Shown: positions 1 to 8,428 of the stretch, in pieces
Layout: every line of letters starts with the position of its first letter
How positions within the stretch are numbered: position 1 is the first letter of the stretch
NCBI GenBank assembly: GCA_947474225.1
Contig: CANJHS010000003.1
Location: 1 to 64,000 of the forward strand
Direction of reading: 5' to 3'
DNA length: 64,000 nt
Source: Roseiflexaceae bacterium
GTDB lineage: Bacteria > Chloroflexota > Chloroflexia > Chloroflexales > Roseiflexaceae
Notes under the pieces: generated by a model
Database searches by the model: none
Told to the model about the DNA's origin: nothing
The model's input: only the letters and a program-made list of their open reading frames with translations
Translations under genes and position numbers: made by a program

Positions 1-912
1 ACCTACGGCGAATACGCAGAATTATTGGCGCAGCCAGACATCGACGCAGTCAGCATTTGCGTTCCCAATGGGTTGCACCACGAAGTGACGATTGCTGCAT
101 TGAAGGCTGGCAAGCATGTGTTAGTCGAAAAACCGTTGGCACGCACACCGCTCGAAGGCGAAGAAATGCTGGCAACGGCCAAAGCAACTGGCAAAATTCT
201 GATGATTAGCTTCAATCACCGCCAACGCAGTGATGTGACATACATCAAACACCAAATCGACAGCGGTCGACTTGGTCGGATTTATTATGCCAAAGCCTAC
301 TGGATGCGCCGCGCAGGAATCCCCGGCATCAACAGTTGGTTCGTCAATAAAGGGATGGCTGGTGGCGGTCCACTCATTGATTTGGGCGTCCATATGCTCG
401 ACATCACCATGTTTTTGATGGGCGAACCAACGCCAGTGTCGGTCAATGCCGCGACTTACGCCGAATTTGGCCCACGTGGCCAAAAAGGCATGAACAGCGT
501 CCGAACGGGCGCGAGTGCTTCATACGAGGTCGAAGATTTGGCCACGGCAATGATCCGTCTGCAGGGAGGAGCCACCGTGCAGCTCGAGACAAGCTGGGCG
601 ACACACGGTCCCAACGGCGACGACTTTGGGCTCGTGTTGTATGGTACCGAAGGTGGAGCGGAACTGAAGGTCGTTAACTACCGGAATGTCGACACGGTGC
701 GTATTTTCTATGACGAAAAAGACGGCACTCCGGTAGACCTGACACCGAAGATTCCCGATGGTGGTGGCCACGGTCAGGTCATCGAAAACTTCGTGCGGGC
801 AATCCTCGACGGCGCTCCGGCAATCCCTTCAGCAGAGGATGGCTTGCGCCGGACACAGGTCATCGACGCTTGTTACCGTTCGAGTGCAGAAGGCCGTGAA
901 ATCCGGCTCTGA
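1..912 (+). CDS. Gfo/Idh/MocA-family NAD(P)-dependent oxidoreductase (5' end cut by window)
   Basis: The reading frame is open from base 1 to a TGA at 910-912, so about 303 C-terminal residues are visible. The N-terminal Rossmann glycine motif lies outside the window. The family's EKP signature is seen as HVLVEKPLA, followed by the C-terminal sheet domain with GGGPLIDLGVHMLD, where the histidine usually acts in sugar oxidation. These cytosolic enzymes oxidise or reduce sugars, inositols or their derivatives with NAD(P). The substrate cannot be read from the sequence. A second member of the family lies at 15402-16370 beside a deoxy-sugar aldolase, so a carbohydrate role is plausible. A good terminator follows directly. 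Confidence 0.85.
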   Translation, partial: TYGEYAELLAQPDIDAVSICVPNGLHHEVTIAALKAGKHVLVEKPLARTPLEGEEMLATAKATGKILMISFNHRQRSDVTYIKHQIDSGRLGRIYYAKAYWMRRAGIPGINSWFVNKGMAGGGPLIDLGVHMLDITMFLMGEPTPVSVNAATYAEFGPRGQKGMNSVRTGASASYEVEDLATAMIRLQGGATVQLETSWATHGPNGDDFGLVLYGTEGGAELKVVNYRNVDTVRIFYDEKDGTPVDLTPKIPDGGGHGQVIENFVRAILDGAPAIPSAEDGLRRTQVIDACYRSSAEGREIRL

Positions 913-937
913 GCCGCTATGTTTTGTCACAAAAGAT

Positions 938-975
938 AAACCTACTGCGAGGGTTGCCTCGTAGTAGGTTTTCTG
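938..975 (+). terminator. Rho-independent terminator after the Gfo/Idh gene
   Basis: A 15-pair stem (938-952 against 957-971, with one G-U pair) closes on a GTTG loop and is followed by a short T run. It sits 25 bases after the stop codon of the upstream gene and ahead of the convergent penicillin-binding protein gene. Confidence 0.85.
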
Positions 976-1041
976 TGACTTTTTCGCCGTACGTGCTGTC
1001 TTCATGACACGACGGCAGATTTGGTGAGGCTTCGTCCGTTA

Positions 1042-2754
1042 TTATTTCTCGCCGACAGTCTGTGCGGCTGCAGCAAGGACTTGACCCGCAAGTGCGGCCC
1101 CGGCGTTCGAACCCTCTCCTCCGTATTCGAGCATAACGGCAACGGCGTACAACGGGTGATCCGCAGGGGCGAATGCAATAAACCAGGCATGGGGGATGCC
1201 AGTGGGATTTTCGGCAGTGCCAGACTTCCCCGCAACCGCTATCACATTCTGGTTTTGGGCTGCTTTGCCGAACCCGTCGGTTACTGCATACCGCATCGCG
1301 TCACGAATTCGTGTCGCATTGAGGCTGCTTACTGCACGGCGAATGGGGCGCGTGATATGGCTATAGAGTGGAGCGTTTTGTTGGTTGACCACATTCTCGA
1401 CGATGTATGGTTGCATGAGGACACCGTCGTTTGCAATAGTCGCAGCAACAAGTGCCATTTGCAACGGGGTGACCAACAGTTGGCCCTGACCAAACCCGGT
1501 ATCTGCTACTGCTGCCGACTTGTCAAGGAATCCGTCGTCTACATAGAGCAAGCTCGTGAGCGTTTGGAGATCCGATAGCGTCACGGCCGCATTCTGCTTT
1601 TCGGGAGTGACAAACCCAAACCGCTCGGCGCTCGAGATGAGCCGCGTTGCACCAAGACGAAGCGCGTATTGGGCAAATGCCGTGTTACACGAAAAGGCAA
1701 TGACACTGCGTAAACTCGCAGGATCACCCGTCATTGCATGAAGATTGGGAACGGCGTTCACCACGGGAGGCGCACCAGGTTCACTTTGAAAATTTTCGGG
1801 GCACGTAATGTCGTCGGGCTGGGCGATTCCCGCGTTTTCGAGTGCGGCAGAAGCCGTGACTACCTTGAATGTTGAGCCAGGCGGATAGCGTCCCTGCAAC
1901 GCCCGATTGAGCAGAGGTTCGTGTGCATCGCTCTGCAGCAATTTTTGCCAGGATGCATCGAGGCGTAGCTGATCAACACCGCGATCTGCTTGCAAATCAG
2001 GTGTCAAATCTCGTGGGTCATAGGTAGGTGAACTTGCTAAGGCAAGGACTGCTCCGGTCCGTGGATTAAGCACCACAACCGAACCAACGCGATTGCCGAG
2101 CAATGCATAGACAGACTGTTGGAGTGCTGCATCGATTGTCAAAACGACATCATCACCACGCACGGTATCGTGCCGATACAAGCGAAAAAACTGCCCGAGC
2201 GGGTTGCGTGATCCAGACAAATAATCGGCATATGATGCCTCAATCCCCGAGACTCCGTAACGCGGGTTGACGAAACCGACGATGGGAGCGAACGCCGTAG
2301 GAGTGTCGACGGGGTACGTACGTGCAGTACGACCGTCTGGTGCGACAAATGTATCAACTATCGTGATGCCATTGCGGTCACGCATGCTGCCACGATGCAC
2401 CCGGTTTGCTGCCATTACATGACGGACGTTGCTCGATGTCTCGCCAGTTTCGGCATTGACTGCCACTGAATCAGCCAGATATTTCGACCAGACGACTTGT
2501 TGACGCAGCAATTCGAGCGACAGCATTCCAAATCCTAACCCCATGATGACCGTCAATGCTTGGAGCGACCGCTGGATTGCATTGACTTGCAAACGGAGAG
2601 GAATCTCATAAAACGCTAAATACCCTGCCGGCAAACTGGCCAGCCAGAGACATTGAAGCCAAATGGTTTCTTGTTCGGGTGGACGCGACATCCCATAGGC
2701 GAGCATTCCAATAATGCCAAAGAGTAGCCCCCGATGCAGCACAAATCTGGTCAT
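1042..2754 (-). CDS. Class B penicillin-binding protein (FtsI/PbpA-like transpeptidase)
   Basis: This 570-residue membrane-anchored D,D-transpeptidase cross-links peptidoglycan. Hydrophobic segments occupy about residues 9-21, 34-49 and 66-84. The transpeptidase triad is complete: STFK at 294-297 (nucleophile S294), SCN at 355-357 and KSGT at 510-513. A PBP-dimer-like region precedes the catalytic domain. Length and architecture resemble the PbpA/FtsI-like proteins found with FtsW/RodA in Actinobacteria and Chloroflexota, although no FtsW/RodA is adjacent here. Its ATG overlaps the stop of the upstream HATPase protein as ATGA (2751-2754), so translational coupling is likely. It is the last gene of a three-gene minus-strand unit. 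Which septal or lateral wall process it serves is not evident. Confidence 0.92.
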   Translation of the reverse strand: MTRFVLHRGLLFGIIGMLAYGMSRPPEQETIWLQCLWLASLPAGYLAFYEIPLRLQVNAIQRSLQALTVIMGLGFGMLSLELLRQQVVWSKYLADSVAVNAETGETSSNVRHVMAANRVHRGSMRDRNGITIVDTFVAPDGRTARTYPVDTPTAFAPIVGFVNPRYGVSGIEASYADYLSGSRNPLGQFFRLYRHDTVRGDDVVLTIDAALQQSVYALLGNRVGSVVVLNPRTGAVLALASSPTYDPRDLTPDLQADRGVDQLRLDASWQKLLQSDAHEPLLNRALQGRYPPGSTFKVVTASAALENAGIAQPDDITCPENFQSEPGAPPVVNAVPNLHAMTGDPASLRSVIAFSCNTAFAQYALRLGATRLISSAERFGFVTPEKQNAAVTLSDLQTLTSLLYVDDGFLDKSAAVADTGFGQGQLLVTPLQMALVAATIANDGVLMQPYIVENVVNQQNAPLYSHITRPIRRAVSSLNATRIRDAMRYAVTDGFGKAAQNQNVIAVAGKSGTAENPTGIPHAWFIAFAPADHPLYAVAVMLEYGGEGSNAGAALAGQVLAAAAQTVGEK

Positions 2755-3854
2755 ACAATGACCTCTTCAATCGAAAGAGGGTACGTCGCTCGTACTGCTA
2801 CACCACCCGCAGGCGTGGGAAAGACATCGAGTCGACCGCCGACTTCTGCGACCCGGTATATCAACATCTGGAGCGAATGTAACCCGGCCCGACGAATACC
2901 GGTGTTGGGCAGGCCTGTACCATCGTCTTGGATCAACACGATGACGGTACGTGCATCGAATCGTACCAAGACCGACACGCTCTTGGCTCGAGCATGCTGC
3001 TCGACATTGAGCAACGATTCTATGATGATGCGTCTCATCGTATCAGTATGCAGATATTGAATCGGCTTTGGCCGTCCCAGGATGACACAACGCACAGGAA
3101 TCTGGGTATTCTGTTCAAACAAAGACGCCAATGCACGAATGTGATCAAGCAGCTGTTCACCGTCTGGCATTGGAGCGTAGAGCGCTACCCGCAGTTCATC
3201 GGTCCGACGGGGACTCGCGCTCTGTCGGACTTCACGTCCGGGTCGGATGACTTCATACACACGGGGAAGGAGTGGAACTGCACGTCGCACAACACCACCC
3301 ACCCACGCTGGTAGCGAACGGAGTGGAGTCGTCACATCATCAGTTGTCTGGATTACCGCTCCACGATGGTCATGACCAGGTCGGAGGAACGAAAAGAGTA
3401 CCCCGCATAGTATTGGTCCACCGAATAACCCTGATTGCGCTATCCAGTGCACTGGGACATCACTGGTCCAGCTCCCATGCAGAAACAACAATGTTGCATT
3501 CAGCAATCCCATAAGCAGCCCGGCCAACACCCCACCACGCAGACCAAACAGCATCGCCGGGATTATGACTAGCAGACAGACTGCAGGCACAAATGGGCTT
3601 GTCCAGCCTCCCGTCATGACAATCATACCTGCGCCGCACACCAAATCAACCCCAATCAACAGGGGATGGCGCAAGAGCAAACGGGTAATGGGTTGTATTG
3701 CAATGGTGATCGTGGCAGTGAGCATGAGCGCGACGGCCCACACCCACCAAAAATCAACAGGGCGCTGCTGCACGTAGAGCAGCAGCGCCGTAATCATTAC
3801 CCCGGACCACCGGGCGAAGAGAATATGGGTATGGCTCGATGGGGCGATATTCAT
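2751..3854 (-). CDS. Six-TM HATPase protein, degenerate sensor histidine kinase
   Basis: This 367-residue protein has about six membrane helices in residues 15-157, then a cytoplasmic HATPase_c domain of the NarL/DegS type. The N-box lies near residues 279-290 (ESLLNVEQHARA), the G1 box is DDGTGL at 310-315 and the G2-like region is GLHSLQ at 324-329. The stretch 221-260 resembles the second dimerisation helix of such kinases. The first helix, with the usual ELHD phosphoacceptor histidine, is absent from 160-215. No response regulator is adjacent. It lies 20 bp after the lipoprotein gene and overlaps the PBP gene by 4 bp. It may bind ATP and act as an envelope sensor without classical phosphotransfer. 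That role is inference. Confidence 0.72.
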   Translation of the reverse strand: MNIAPSSHTHILFARWSGVMITALLLYVQQRPVDFWWVWAVALMLTATITIAIQPITRLLLRHPLLIGVDLVCGAGMIVMTGGWTSPFVPAVCLLVIIPAMLFGLRGGVLAGLLMGLLNATLLFLHGSWTSDVPVHWIAQSGLFGGPILCGVLFSFLRPGHDHRGAVIQTTDDVTTPLRSLPAWVGGVVRRAVPLLPRVYEVIRPGREVRQSASPRRTDELRVALYAPMPDGEQLLDHIRALASLFEQNTQIPVRCVILGRPKPIQYLHTDTMRRIIIESLLNVEQHARAKSVSVLVRFDARTVIVLIQDDGTGLPNTGIRRAGLHSLQMLIYRVAEVGGRLDVFPTPAGGVAVRATYPLSIEEVIV

Positions 3855-3874
3855 GCGCCAAATCCTCGGCTACG

Positions 3875-5920
3875 CTATTTCCCCAGCGCGCTGTATGTGT
3901 ATGAGTTATCCGAACTGTACAGTAGCCAGCCGGCATCAGTTGCAGAATCTGCAACTGCGCGGATCTGGTCGCGCACTTCTTGTGCGCCGTATTCGACGAT
4001 TTGGTCGTCGGGCACCCATACCAACGTAAAGTCTTGGAGCCAAGGACGGAGTTTTGCACGCGCATCAGGAATTTGTTGTTTGCCCATTTCCATGGTCCGC
4101 GAAATCACATCATAGGGGTGACTGGCAGGGTTATCAAAGCCAAGGTAGCCCGGTCCGTAGTGTGAGGGATATACCATGGGACAGATATAATCGGTCGTCT
4201 CGGCCATGATGGGCAAGCTCTGGCCGATGATGTCAATGGGTCCTTCGGTCGTGAAGCCAAAGACGTCCACTGACAGGAATGCTCCAGCGCCATTGATGGC
4301 AGGTTGCGCACGATTCAAGACTTTTTTGATGGTCGCGTAGCGCACTTCAGGGGTCGATACCTCTTGGGACAATCCGAGACGATCGGCGTCACCCGCACCA
4401 AACTCAAGTGAGGGGAATCGAATGTAGTCGAAGTTAATCTCGTCGAATCCGTATGAGGCTGCTTCAACCGAAAGGGCGATATTGTAATCCCAGACGTTTT
4501 CGTTAAAGGGATCAAGCCACGCATATTTAATCGTCGAGGTAGGGTAGTCATAGAAAATCCCTCCCTTGATACGATCGCGTGCAGCCCATTCAGGTTTGGC
4601 CTCGGCCAAAATGTTATCGTGGCTAAACATGTGCACACGGGCAATGGTGTAGATACCACGCTTTTTGGCTTCTGCCAAAATGGCGTGGATATCATAATTT
4701 GCACTCGACGTGCCGAGTTCTTTGACGATCGGTACCTGCGAATCGTAGTACACCAGGCCGAGATCATCGCGCAAGTCAGACTTTAAGTCGATGACAATAG
4801 CATTCAACTCAGTCGCATCGATCTGATCAAAGAACTTCGTTACCAAGCGAGGATTGGACGCAACTGCAGCAGTAATGTAGACCGCTTTCGCCTGGAATGG
4901 TTCGAGCTTCATCACTGCTGGAATTTCACCCTGTTTGATGGGAATGACGAGCTTACGATAGCCGGGCGCGAGAATCTGGACGAACCCACTCTCGGGCAAC
5001 CCTTTGAGGGTAAATACACCATCTGTTCCGTCGATCCGGACAGATGCAACTGCCGATTTCTCGAGTGCTTCGTTTGCAATAACCGTCGCGTGACCAACAG
5101 GCTTTTCTGAGGACGCATCGACAATTGTCCCTTTGAGAATGTCGGGGCGCATCGCCATGTCCATTTTTGCAGTGGACGAAGCATCGGCTTTTTCAACCGC
5201 ATAGCCGTCGAATTCGTAGGTGATAGCTGAACGCACGGTGATATTCTTGAGGACGAATGCACCACTCGCATCGGTGACCGCAGAAACATCACCGGCGGTC
5301 ACTTTCACCCCTGCCATCGTCTGGCCGTTATATTTGTCTGTGACAGTGCCGGTCAGCGTGCTGTTGATGAGTGCAATATCTGCAGTCGTTTTTTTCTCAA
5401 TCTGTATCGACTGAGAACCATAATCAGTCAGCTCCGTCTGCAACGAAAATGCTTCGGGGACCTCTGTAATGACATATGAACCGTCGACCCCGCTCGTCGT
5501 CGACAACACAGCGCCTGCACGTATCACTACGCCTGCTAGTGGCTGTTTGCTCCACGCATCGGTAACGATACCGCGGATGACATTTGGGCGAAGCATCACA
5601 TCAATGATGGTATCGTTTGCAGTCAGCGTCTGTGGGAACGTACGTTTGCTCAAATCGAGCGTCATTGGCTCGTAGTCACTCATCGTCACAGACAACGTCT
5701 GACGCCGCAACCACTGGTCAACAGAGTAATTGCCCTGTGCATCTGACATGGACTTCGAAGAGCCAATTTGCACAATGGCAGAAGGCAATGGGTTGTTCGT
5801 ATAGGCGTCACGGACGACACCGTGTAGTGCTATTGCTTCACTCCCGCAGGCACTAAGCAACAAAAGTACCACACCGAACATGAAAGTCTTGAGATACATC
5901 CGCAGTGAAAGTGCTTGCAC
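3875..5920 (-). CDS. Lipoprotein with carboxypeptidase-regulatory-like repeats and a DUF4015 glycosidase-like domain
   Basis: This is a 681-residue secreted lipoprotein. The signal peptide ends in the lipobox LSAC, with C25 as the lipidated residue. Four immunoglobulin-like repeats of the CarboxypepD_reg type start near residues 32, 114, 188 and 259, each with a G-x-V-x-D pattern such as GIVTDAWSKQPLAG. From about residue 345 to the end it matches the putative glycosyl hydrolase domain DUF4015 (VYITAAV, NAIVIDLKSD, INFDYIRFPS, WLQDF), a TIM-barrel-like fold related to GH13. The GTG start at 5920 is preceded by GAAGG at a good distance; ATG at residue 8 is an alternative. It heads an operon with the HATPase protein and the PBP, which suggests action on cell wall or surface polysaccharide. 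The substrate is unknown. Confidence 0.82.
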   Translation of the reverse strand: MQALSLRMYLKTFMFGVVLLLLSACGSEAIALHGVVRDAYTNNPLPSAIVQIGSSKSMSDAQGNYSVDQWLRRQTLSVTMSDYEPMTLDLSKRTFPQTLTANDTIIDVMLRPNVIRGIVTDAWSKQPLAGVVIRAGAVLSTTSGVDGSYVITEVPEAFSLQTELTDYGSQSIQIEKKTTADIALINSTLTGTVTDKYNGQTMAGVKVTAGDVSAVTDASGAFVLKNITVRSAITYEFDGYAVEKADASSTAKMDMAMRPDILKGTIVDASSEKPVGHATVIANEALEKSAVASVRIDGTDGVFTLKGLPESGFVQILAPGYRKLVIPIKQGEIPAVMKLEPFQAKAVYITAAVASNPRLVTKFFDQIDATELNAIVIDLKSDLRDDLGLVYYDSQVPIVKELGTSSANYDIHAILAEAKKRGIYTIARVHMFSHDNILAEAKPEWAARDRIKGGIFYDYPTSTIKYAWLDPFNENVWDYNIALSVEAASYGFDEINFDYIRFPSLEFGAGDADRLGLSQEVSTPEVRYATIKKVLNRAQPAINGAGAFLSVDVFGFTTEGPIDIIGQSLPIMAETTDYICPMVYPSHYGPGYLGFDNPASHPYDVISRTMEMGKQQIPDARAKLRPWLQDFTLVWVPDDQIVEYGAQEVRDQIRAVADSATDAGWLLYSSDNSYTYSALGK

Positions 5921-6026
5921 ACGTTTAGCCTTCTAGATAGAGAAATCGGAAAATAGGCACTGTTCGTGCTATGATGGCGCAACCAGCCGAAGATAGAGAA
6001 ACGACGCTCAAACGCGTTGTAATGCT

Positions 6027-6055
6027 ATCATAGGTGTCTGCATTGCAGGTGTCAA
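6027..6055 (-). promoter_or_regulatory. Near-consensus sigma-70 promoter for the lipoprotein/HATPase/PBP operon
   Basis: Read on the minus strand, TTGACA (6050-6055) and TATGAT (6027-6032) are separated by exactly 17 bp. The spacer holds the dyad CTGCATTGCAG (6038-6048), flanked by GGTGTC direct repeats, which could be an operator. The predicted transcript begins near 6020 and has a leader of about 100 bases before the GTG at 5920. Confidence 0.75.
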
Positions 6056-6102
6056 TTTATTGATTGGGACGCCTTCGCTTATCTATAAACAAAGGAGTTT
6101 GT

Positions 6103-7344
6103 ATGACCATCGACCGTTCGCTCGAAGGGAATCGTTCTTACTGGCAAGAGACCACAGACCTCATAGTGCCGGCAGTGCCGTTGCCTGCCCGTGCGTCATA
6201 CGTGGTTGTCGGCGGTGGGATTGTCGGGTCTGCAACAGCCTATTACCTCGCCAAACAAGGTCTCGATGTTGTCTTGATTGAACGAGTACACCCTGCACAC
6301 GGAGCGACCGGCCGCAACGGCGGCTTTATTGGCACAGGTGCAGCCGAAGGCTACGCTGGATCTATCGCACGCCTCGGCAAAAAAGCGGCGCAACACATTC
6401 ATGAACTCACGTTGCTCAACGCCCGACTGGCGCGTGAATTGATTACTTCGGAAGGAATCGATTGTCACTTCCGTGAACCCGGGACCATTAATTTATCGAT
6501 TTCAGCCCAAGACCACGCCGACGCAGCGGCTAGTGTTGCTGCACGTCGGGCAGATGGATATGCAGGTGAACTCCTCGATCGTGCAGCATTACAGAGCATG
6601 GTGAACACGCGCCTCGGTGATGAAATCGTCGGCGCGTCATATACTCCTGGTAACGCCCTTATCCACTCCGGTCGCTTGGTACGTGGGATTGTCGATGCAG
6701 CGATCCGACATGGTGCCAAACTTTCGATCGCGACGGTAGAACGCATCGATCAACGTGATGGTCACCCCGTTGTCAATACTGACAAAGGCTCCATTGCAGC
6801 GCAATCGGTCGTCCTCGGACTCAATGCATGGAGTCGCCAGATTGCACCAGCCCTGAATGGCATTATTACCCCGGTGCGCGGACAAATTTTGAATACCGCG
6901 CCGACGAAGCCTGTCTTTGCCCAAGGAATGGGGACCGACCTAACCCCCACGGGTGAATATTGGCAACAGACGCTCGATGGTTCGATTGTCCTTGGTGGCA
7001 TGCGCGCTGCTGCCGCAAATCGCGACGAGAATCTCTACGACATCGGGATTACCGACGATGTCCAAAATGCACTCGATACCGTACTCCCGCGATTATTCCC
7101 CGAGCTCAAGGGTCTGCAAATAACGCGTCGTTGGGCTGGGTTGATGGGCTTTACGCCAGACTATGTGCCCGTTGCCGATGCCATGCCCGATATGCCTGGC
7201 GTCTGGGCTGGCGGCGGCTTCTGCGGATCGGGCATGCCATTTGGCTTCATGGTGGGCAAGTATCTCGCCCAAGCAGCGGTCGAGATGCGCACCCCTGCAG
7301 AAATTGCTCCGCTCTCCTTGCATCGACCCACCCTCAAGAAATAA
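6103..7344 (+). CDS. FAD-dependent oxidoreductase (DAO / glycine oxidase-like)
   Basis: This 413-residue flavoenzyme belongs to the D-amino-acid oxidase family, which oxidises amino acids or N-methylated amines at FAD. The dinucleotide-binding motif is VVVGGGIVGSATAYYLA near residues 34-50, followed by the acidic ribose-binding residue in LIERVH and the GATGRNGGF loop. A C-terminal GGGFCGSGMPFG flavin contact is also visible. The ATG at 6103 is chosen because AAAGGAG lies 5 bases upstream; the frame is open back to a TTG at 6064 but that has no ribosome site. It is a single gene between a divergent promoter region and a repeated palindrome. GlpD, SoxA or DadA-type substrates cannot be told apart here. 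Confidence 0.85.
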   Translation: MTIDRSLEGNRSYWQETTDLIVPAVPLPARASYVVVGGGIVGSATAYYLAKQGLDVVLIERVHPAHGATGRNGGFIGTGAAEGYAGSIARLGKKAAQHIHELTLLNARLARELITSEGIDCHFREPGTINLSISAQDHADAAASVAARRADGYAGELLDRAALQSMVNTRLGDEIVGASYTPGNALIHSGRLVRGIVDAAIRHGAKLSIATVERIDQRDGHPVVNTDKGSIAAQSVVLGLNAWSRQIAPALNGIITPVRGQILNTAPTKPVFAQGMGTDLTPTGEYWQQTLDGSIVLGGMRAAAANRDENLYDIGITDDVQNALDTVLPRLFPELKGLQITRRWAGLMGFTPDYVPVADAMPDMPGVWAGGGFCGSGMPFGFMVGKYLAQAAVEMRTPAEIAPLSLHRPTLKK

Positions 7345-7354
7345 TCGATAATCG

Positions 7355-7430
7355 ACATAGCCCCACGGCATGCCGTGGGGCTATGTACGGCATGCCGTGG
7401 GGCTATGTCCGGCATGCCGTGGGGCTATGT
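7355..7430. repeat. 32-bp perfect palindrome extended by tandem 22-bp repeats
   Basis: A perfect 32-bp inverted repeat (7355-7386, core GGCATGCC, arms rich in C then G) overlaps the first of three head-to-tail 22-bp units (7365-7386, 7387-7408, 7409-7430). The units differ only at their first base. It lies between the convergent ends of the FAD oxidoreductase and the amidohydrolase. The palindrome could fold into a very stable hairpin and end transcription from both sides, although there is no strong T run. The extra copies look like duplications of its 3' arm. Confidence 0.85.
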
Positions 7431-7446
7431 CTGCGTATGGTACGGA

Positions 7447-8304
7447 TTATCCCAACCGATAGACACGCTTTGCATTTTCTGACCAAAATTTACGCTGCGC
7501 TACGGGTGAAAGTGAGCTGGTCAGTGTATCGACCGTCTCGATCCACGCACGGTACGAGGTCGACTGTAGTGAGACGGGCCAATCACCACCAAACAGCACC
7601 CGATTTTCGCCAAATACGTCAAACACATGTTCGCTATATGGACGCAAATCGTCGATTGTCCAGTGCCGATGGTCTGCCTCAGTAGTCATCCCACTGAATT
7701 TGCAGACTACATTGGGGAATGCAGCCAGTGCGCGCATATCACGCATCCACGGCTCGCGTTGACCACCTTTGATATCTGGCTTCCCGATATGATCGAGGAT
7801 GAATTGTACCTGTGGGCACTGTTTCACTAACTCAACGACTGCCGGCAATTGCGGGTGAAAAATACAGATGTCGAAGCTCAAATCATACTCCGCCAGCGCC
7901 TGCACCCCGGCAATGACATTCGGCAACATTGCATAGTTGGGGTCGGCTTCTCCCTGGAAGAGTCGTCTCACTCCTTTGACACGTGACCCAATAGCTCGTA
8001 AGGCCGCGTAATATGCCCGTGCCTGTGTACCATATTCCACGGGTGCTGCAGCCACAATTCCCTGAAGTTGCGGCATATGCTGCGCCAATGCGTTGATGTA
8101 GGTCGCTTCGAGGTAGCTATACGGTGCCTCGACGGCTACTTCGAGGTAGACGCACGCTTCGACTGCAATGCCTGCACTATGGTGAGCAAATTCTTTCGCT
8201 AGGAATGTGTGCTCCAACGTGTTGTTGCCGTCGAGCCACGAAATGCGGAAGTGCTTCGGGTCCCAGAGATGGAGATGTGTATCGACAATAGCACACGGTG
8301 GCAT
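7447..8304 (-). CDS. Amidohydrolase family 2 protein (lactonase-like)
   Basis: This 285-residue TIM-barrel metal-dependent hydrolase begins with VDTHLHLWD (residues 7-15), where the HxH supplies metal ligands. It continues with FILDHIGKPD and ends with the conserved FGGDWPV containing the catalytic aspartate. The closest well-known relatives are L-fuconolactonase, L-rhamnono-gamma-lactonase and 2-pyrone-4,6-dicarboxylate lactonase. The ATG at 8304 is preceded by AAAGGGGG at 6 bases. The frame extends to another ATG at 8352 with a poorer ribosome site. Given the deoxy-sugar genes nearby, hydrolysis of a sugar lactone is a reasonable guess, not a demonstrated activity. Confidence 0.82.
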   Translation of the reverse strand: MPPCAIVDTHLHLWDPKHFRISWLDGNNTLEHTFLAKEFAHHSAGIAVEACVYLEVAVEAPYSYLEATYINALAQHMPQLQGIVAAAPVEYGTQARAYYAALRAIGSRVKGVRRLFQGEADPNYAMLPNVIAGVQALAEYDLSFDICIFHPQLPAVVELVKQCPQVQFILDHIGKPDIKGGQREPWMRDMRALAAFPNVVCKFSGMTTEADHRHWTIDDLRPYSEHVFDVFGENRVLFGGDWPVSLQSTSYRAWIETVDTLTSSLSPVAQRKFWSENAKRVYRLG

Positions 8305-8428
8305 CGGTGCCCCCTTTCGTTCATCGCTCGCAATATGGTATCGTGACACCATCCTAACACACTCTTTTTATGGCATAATAGATGTGTTAGTTGAGTAAGT
8401 TTATGAAGTAATACAGATAGGATGAGAC

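Noticed and set aside
1021-1578. Plus-strand frame opposite the penicillin-binding protein
   Set aside because: Antisense to a gene with all three transpeptidase motifs; Cys-rich shadow.
7355-7430. CRISPR array
   Set aside because: The 22-bp units are directly adjacent with no spacers, and there are no cas genes.
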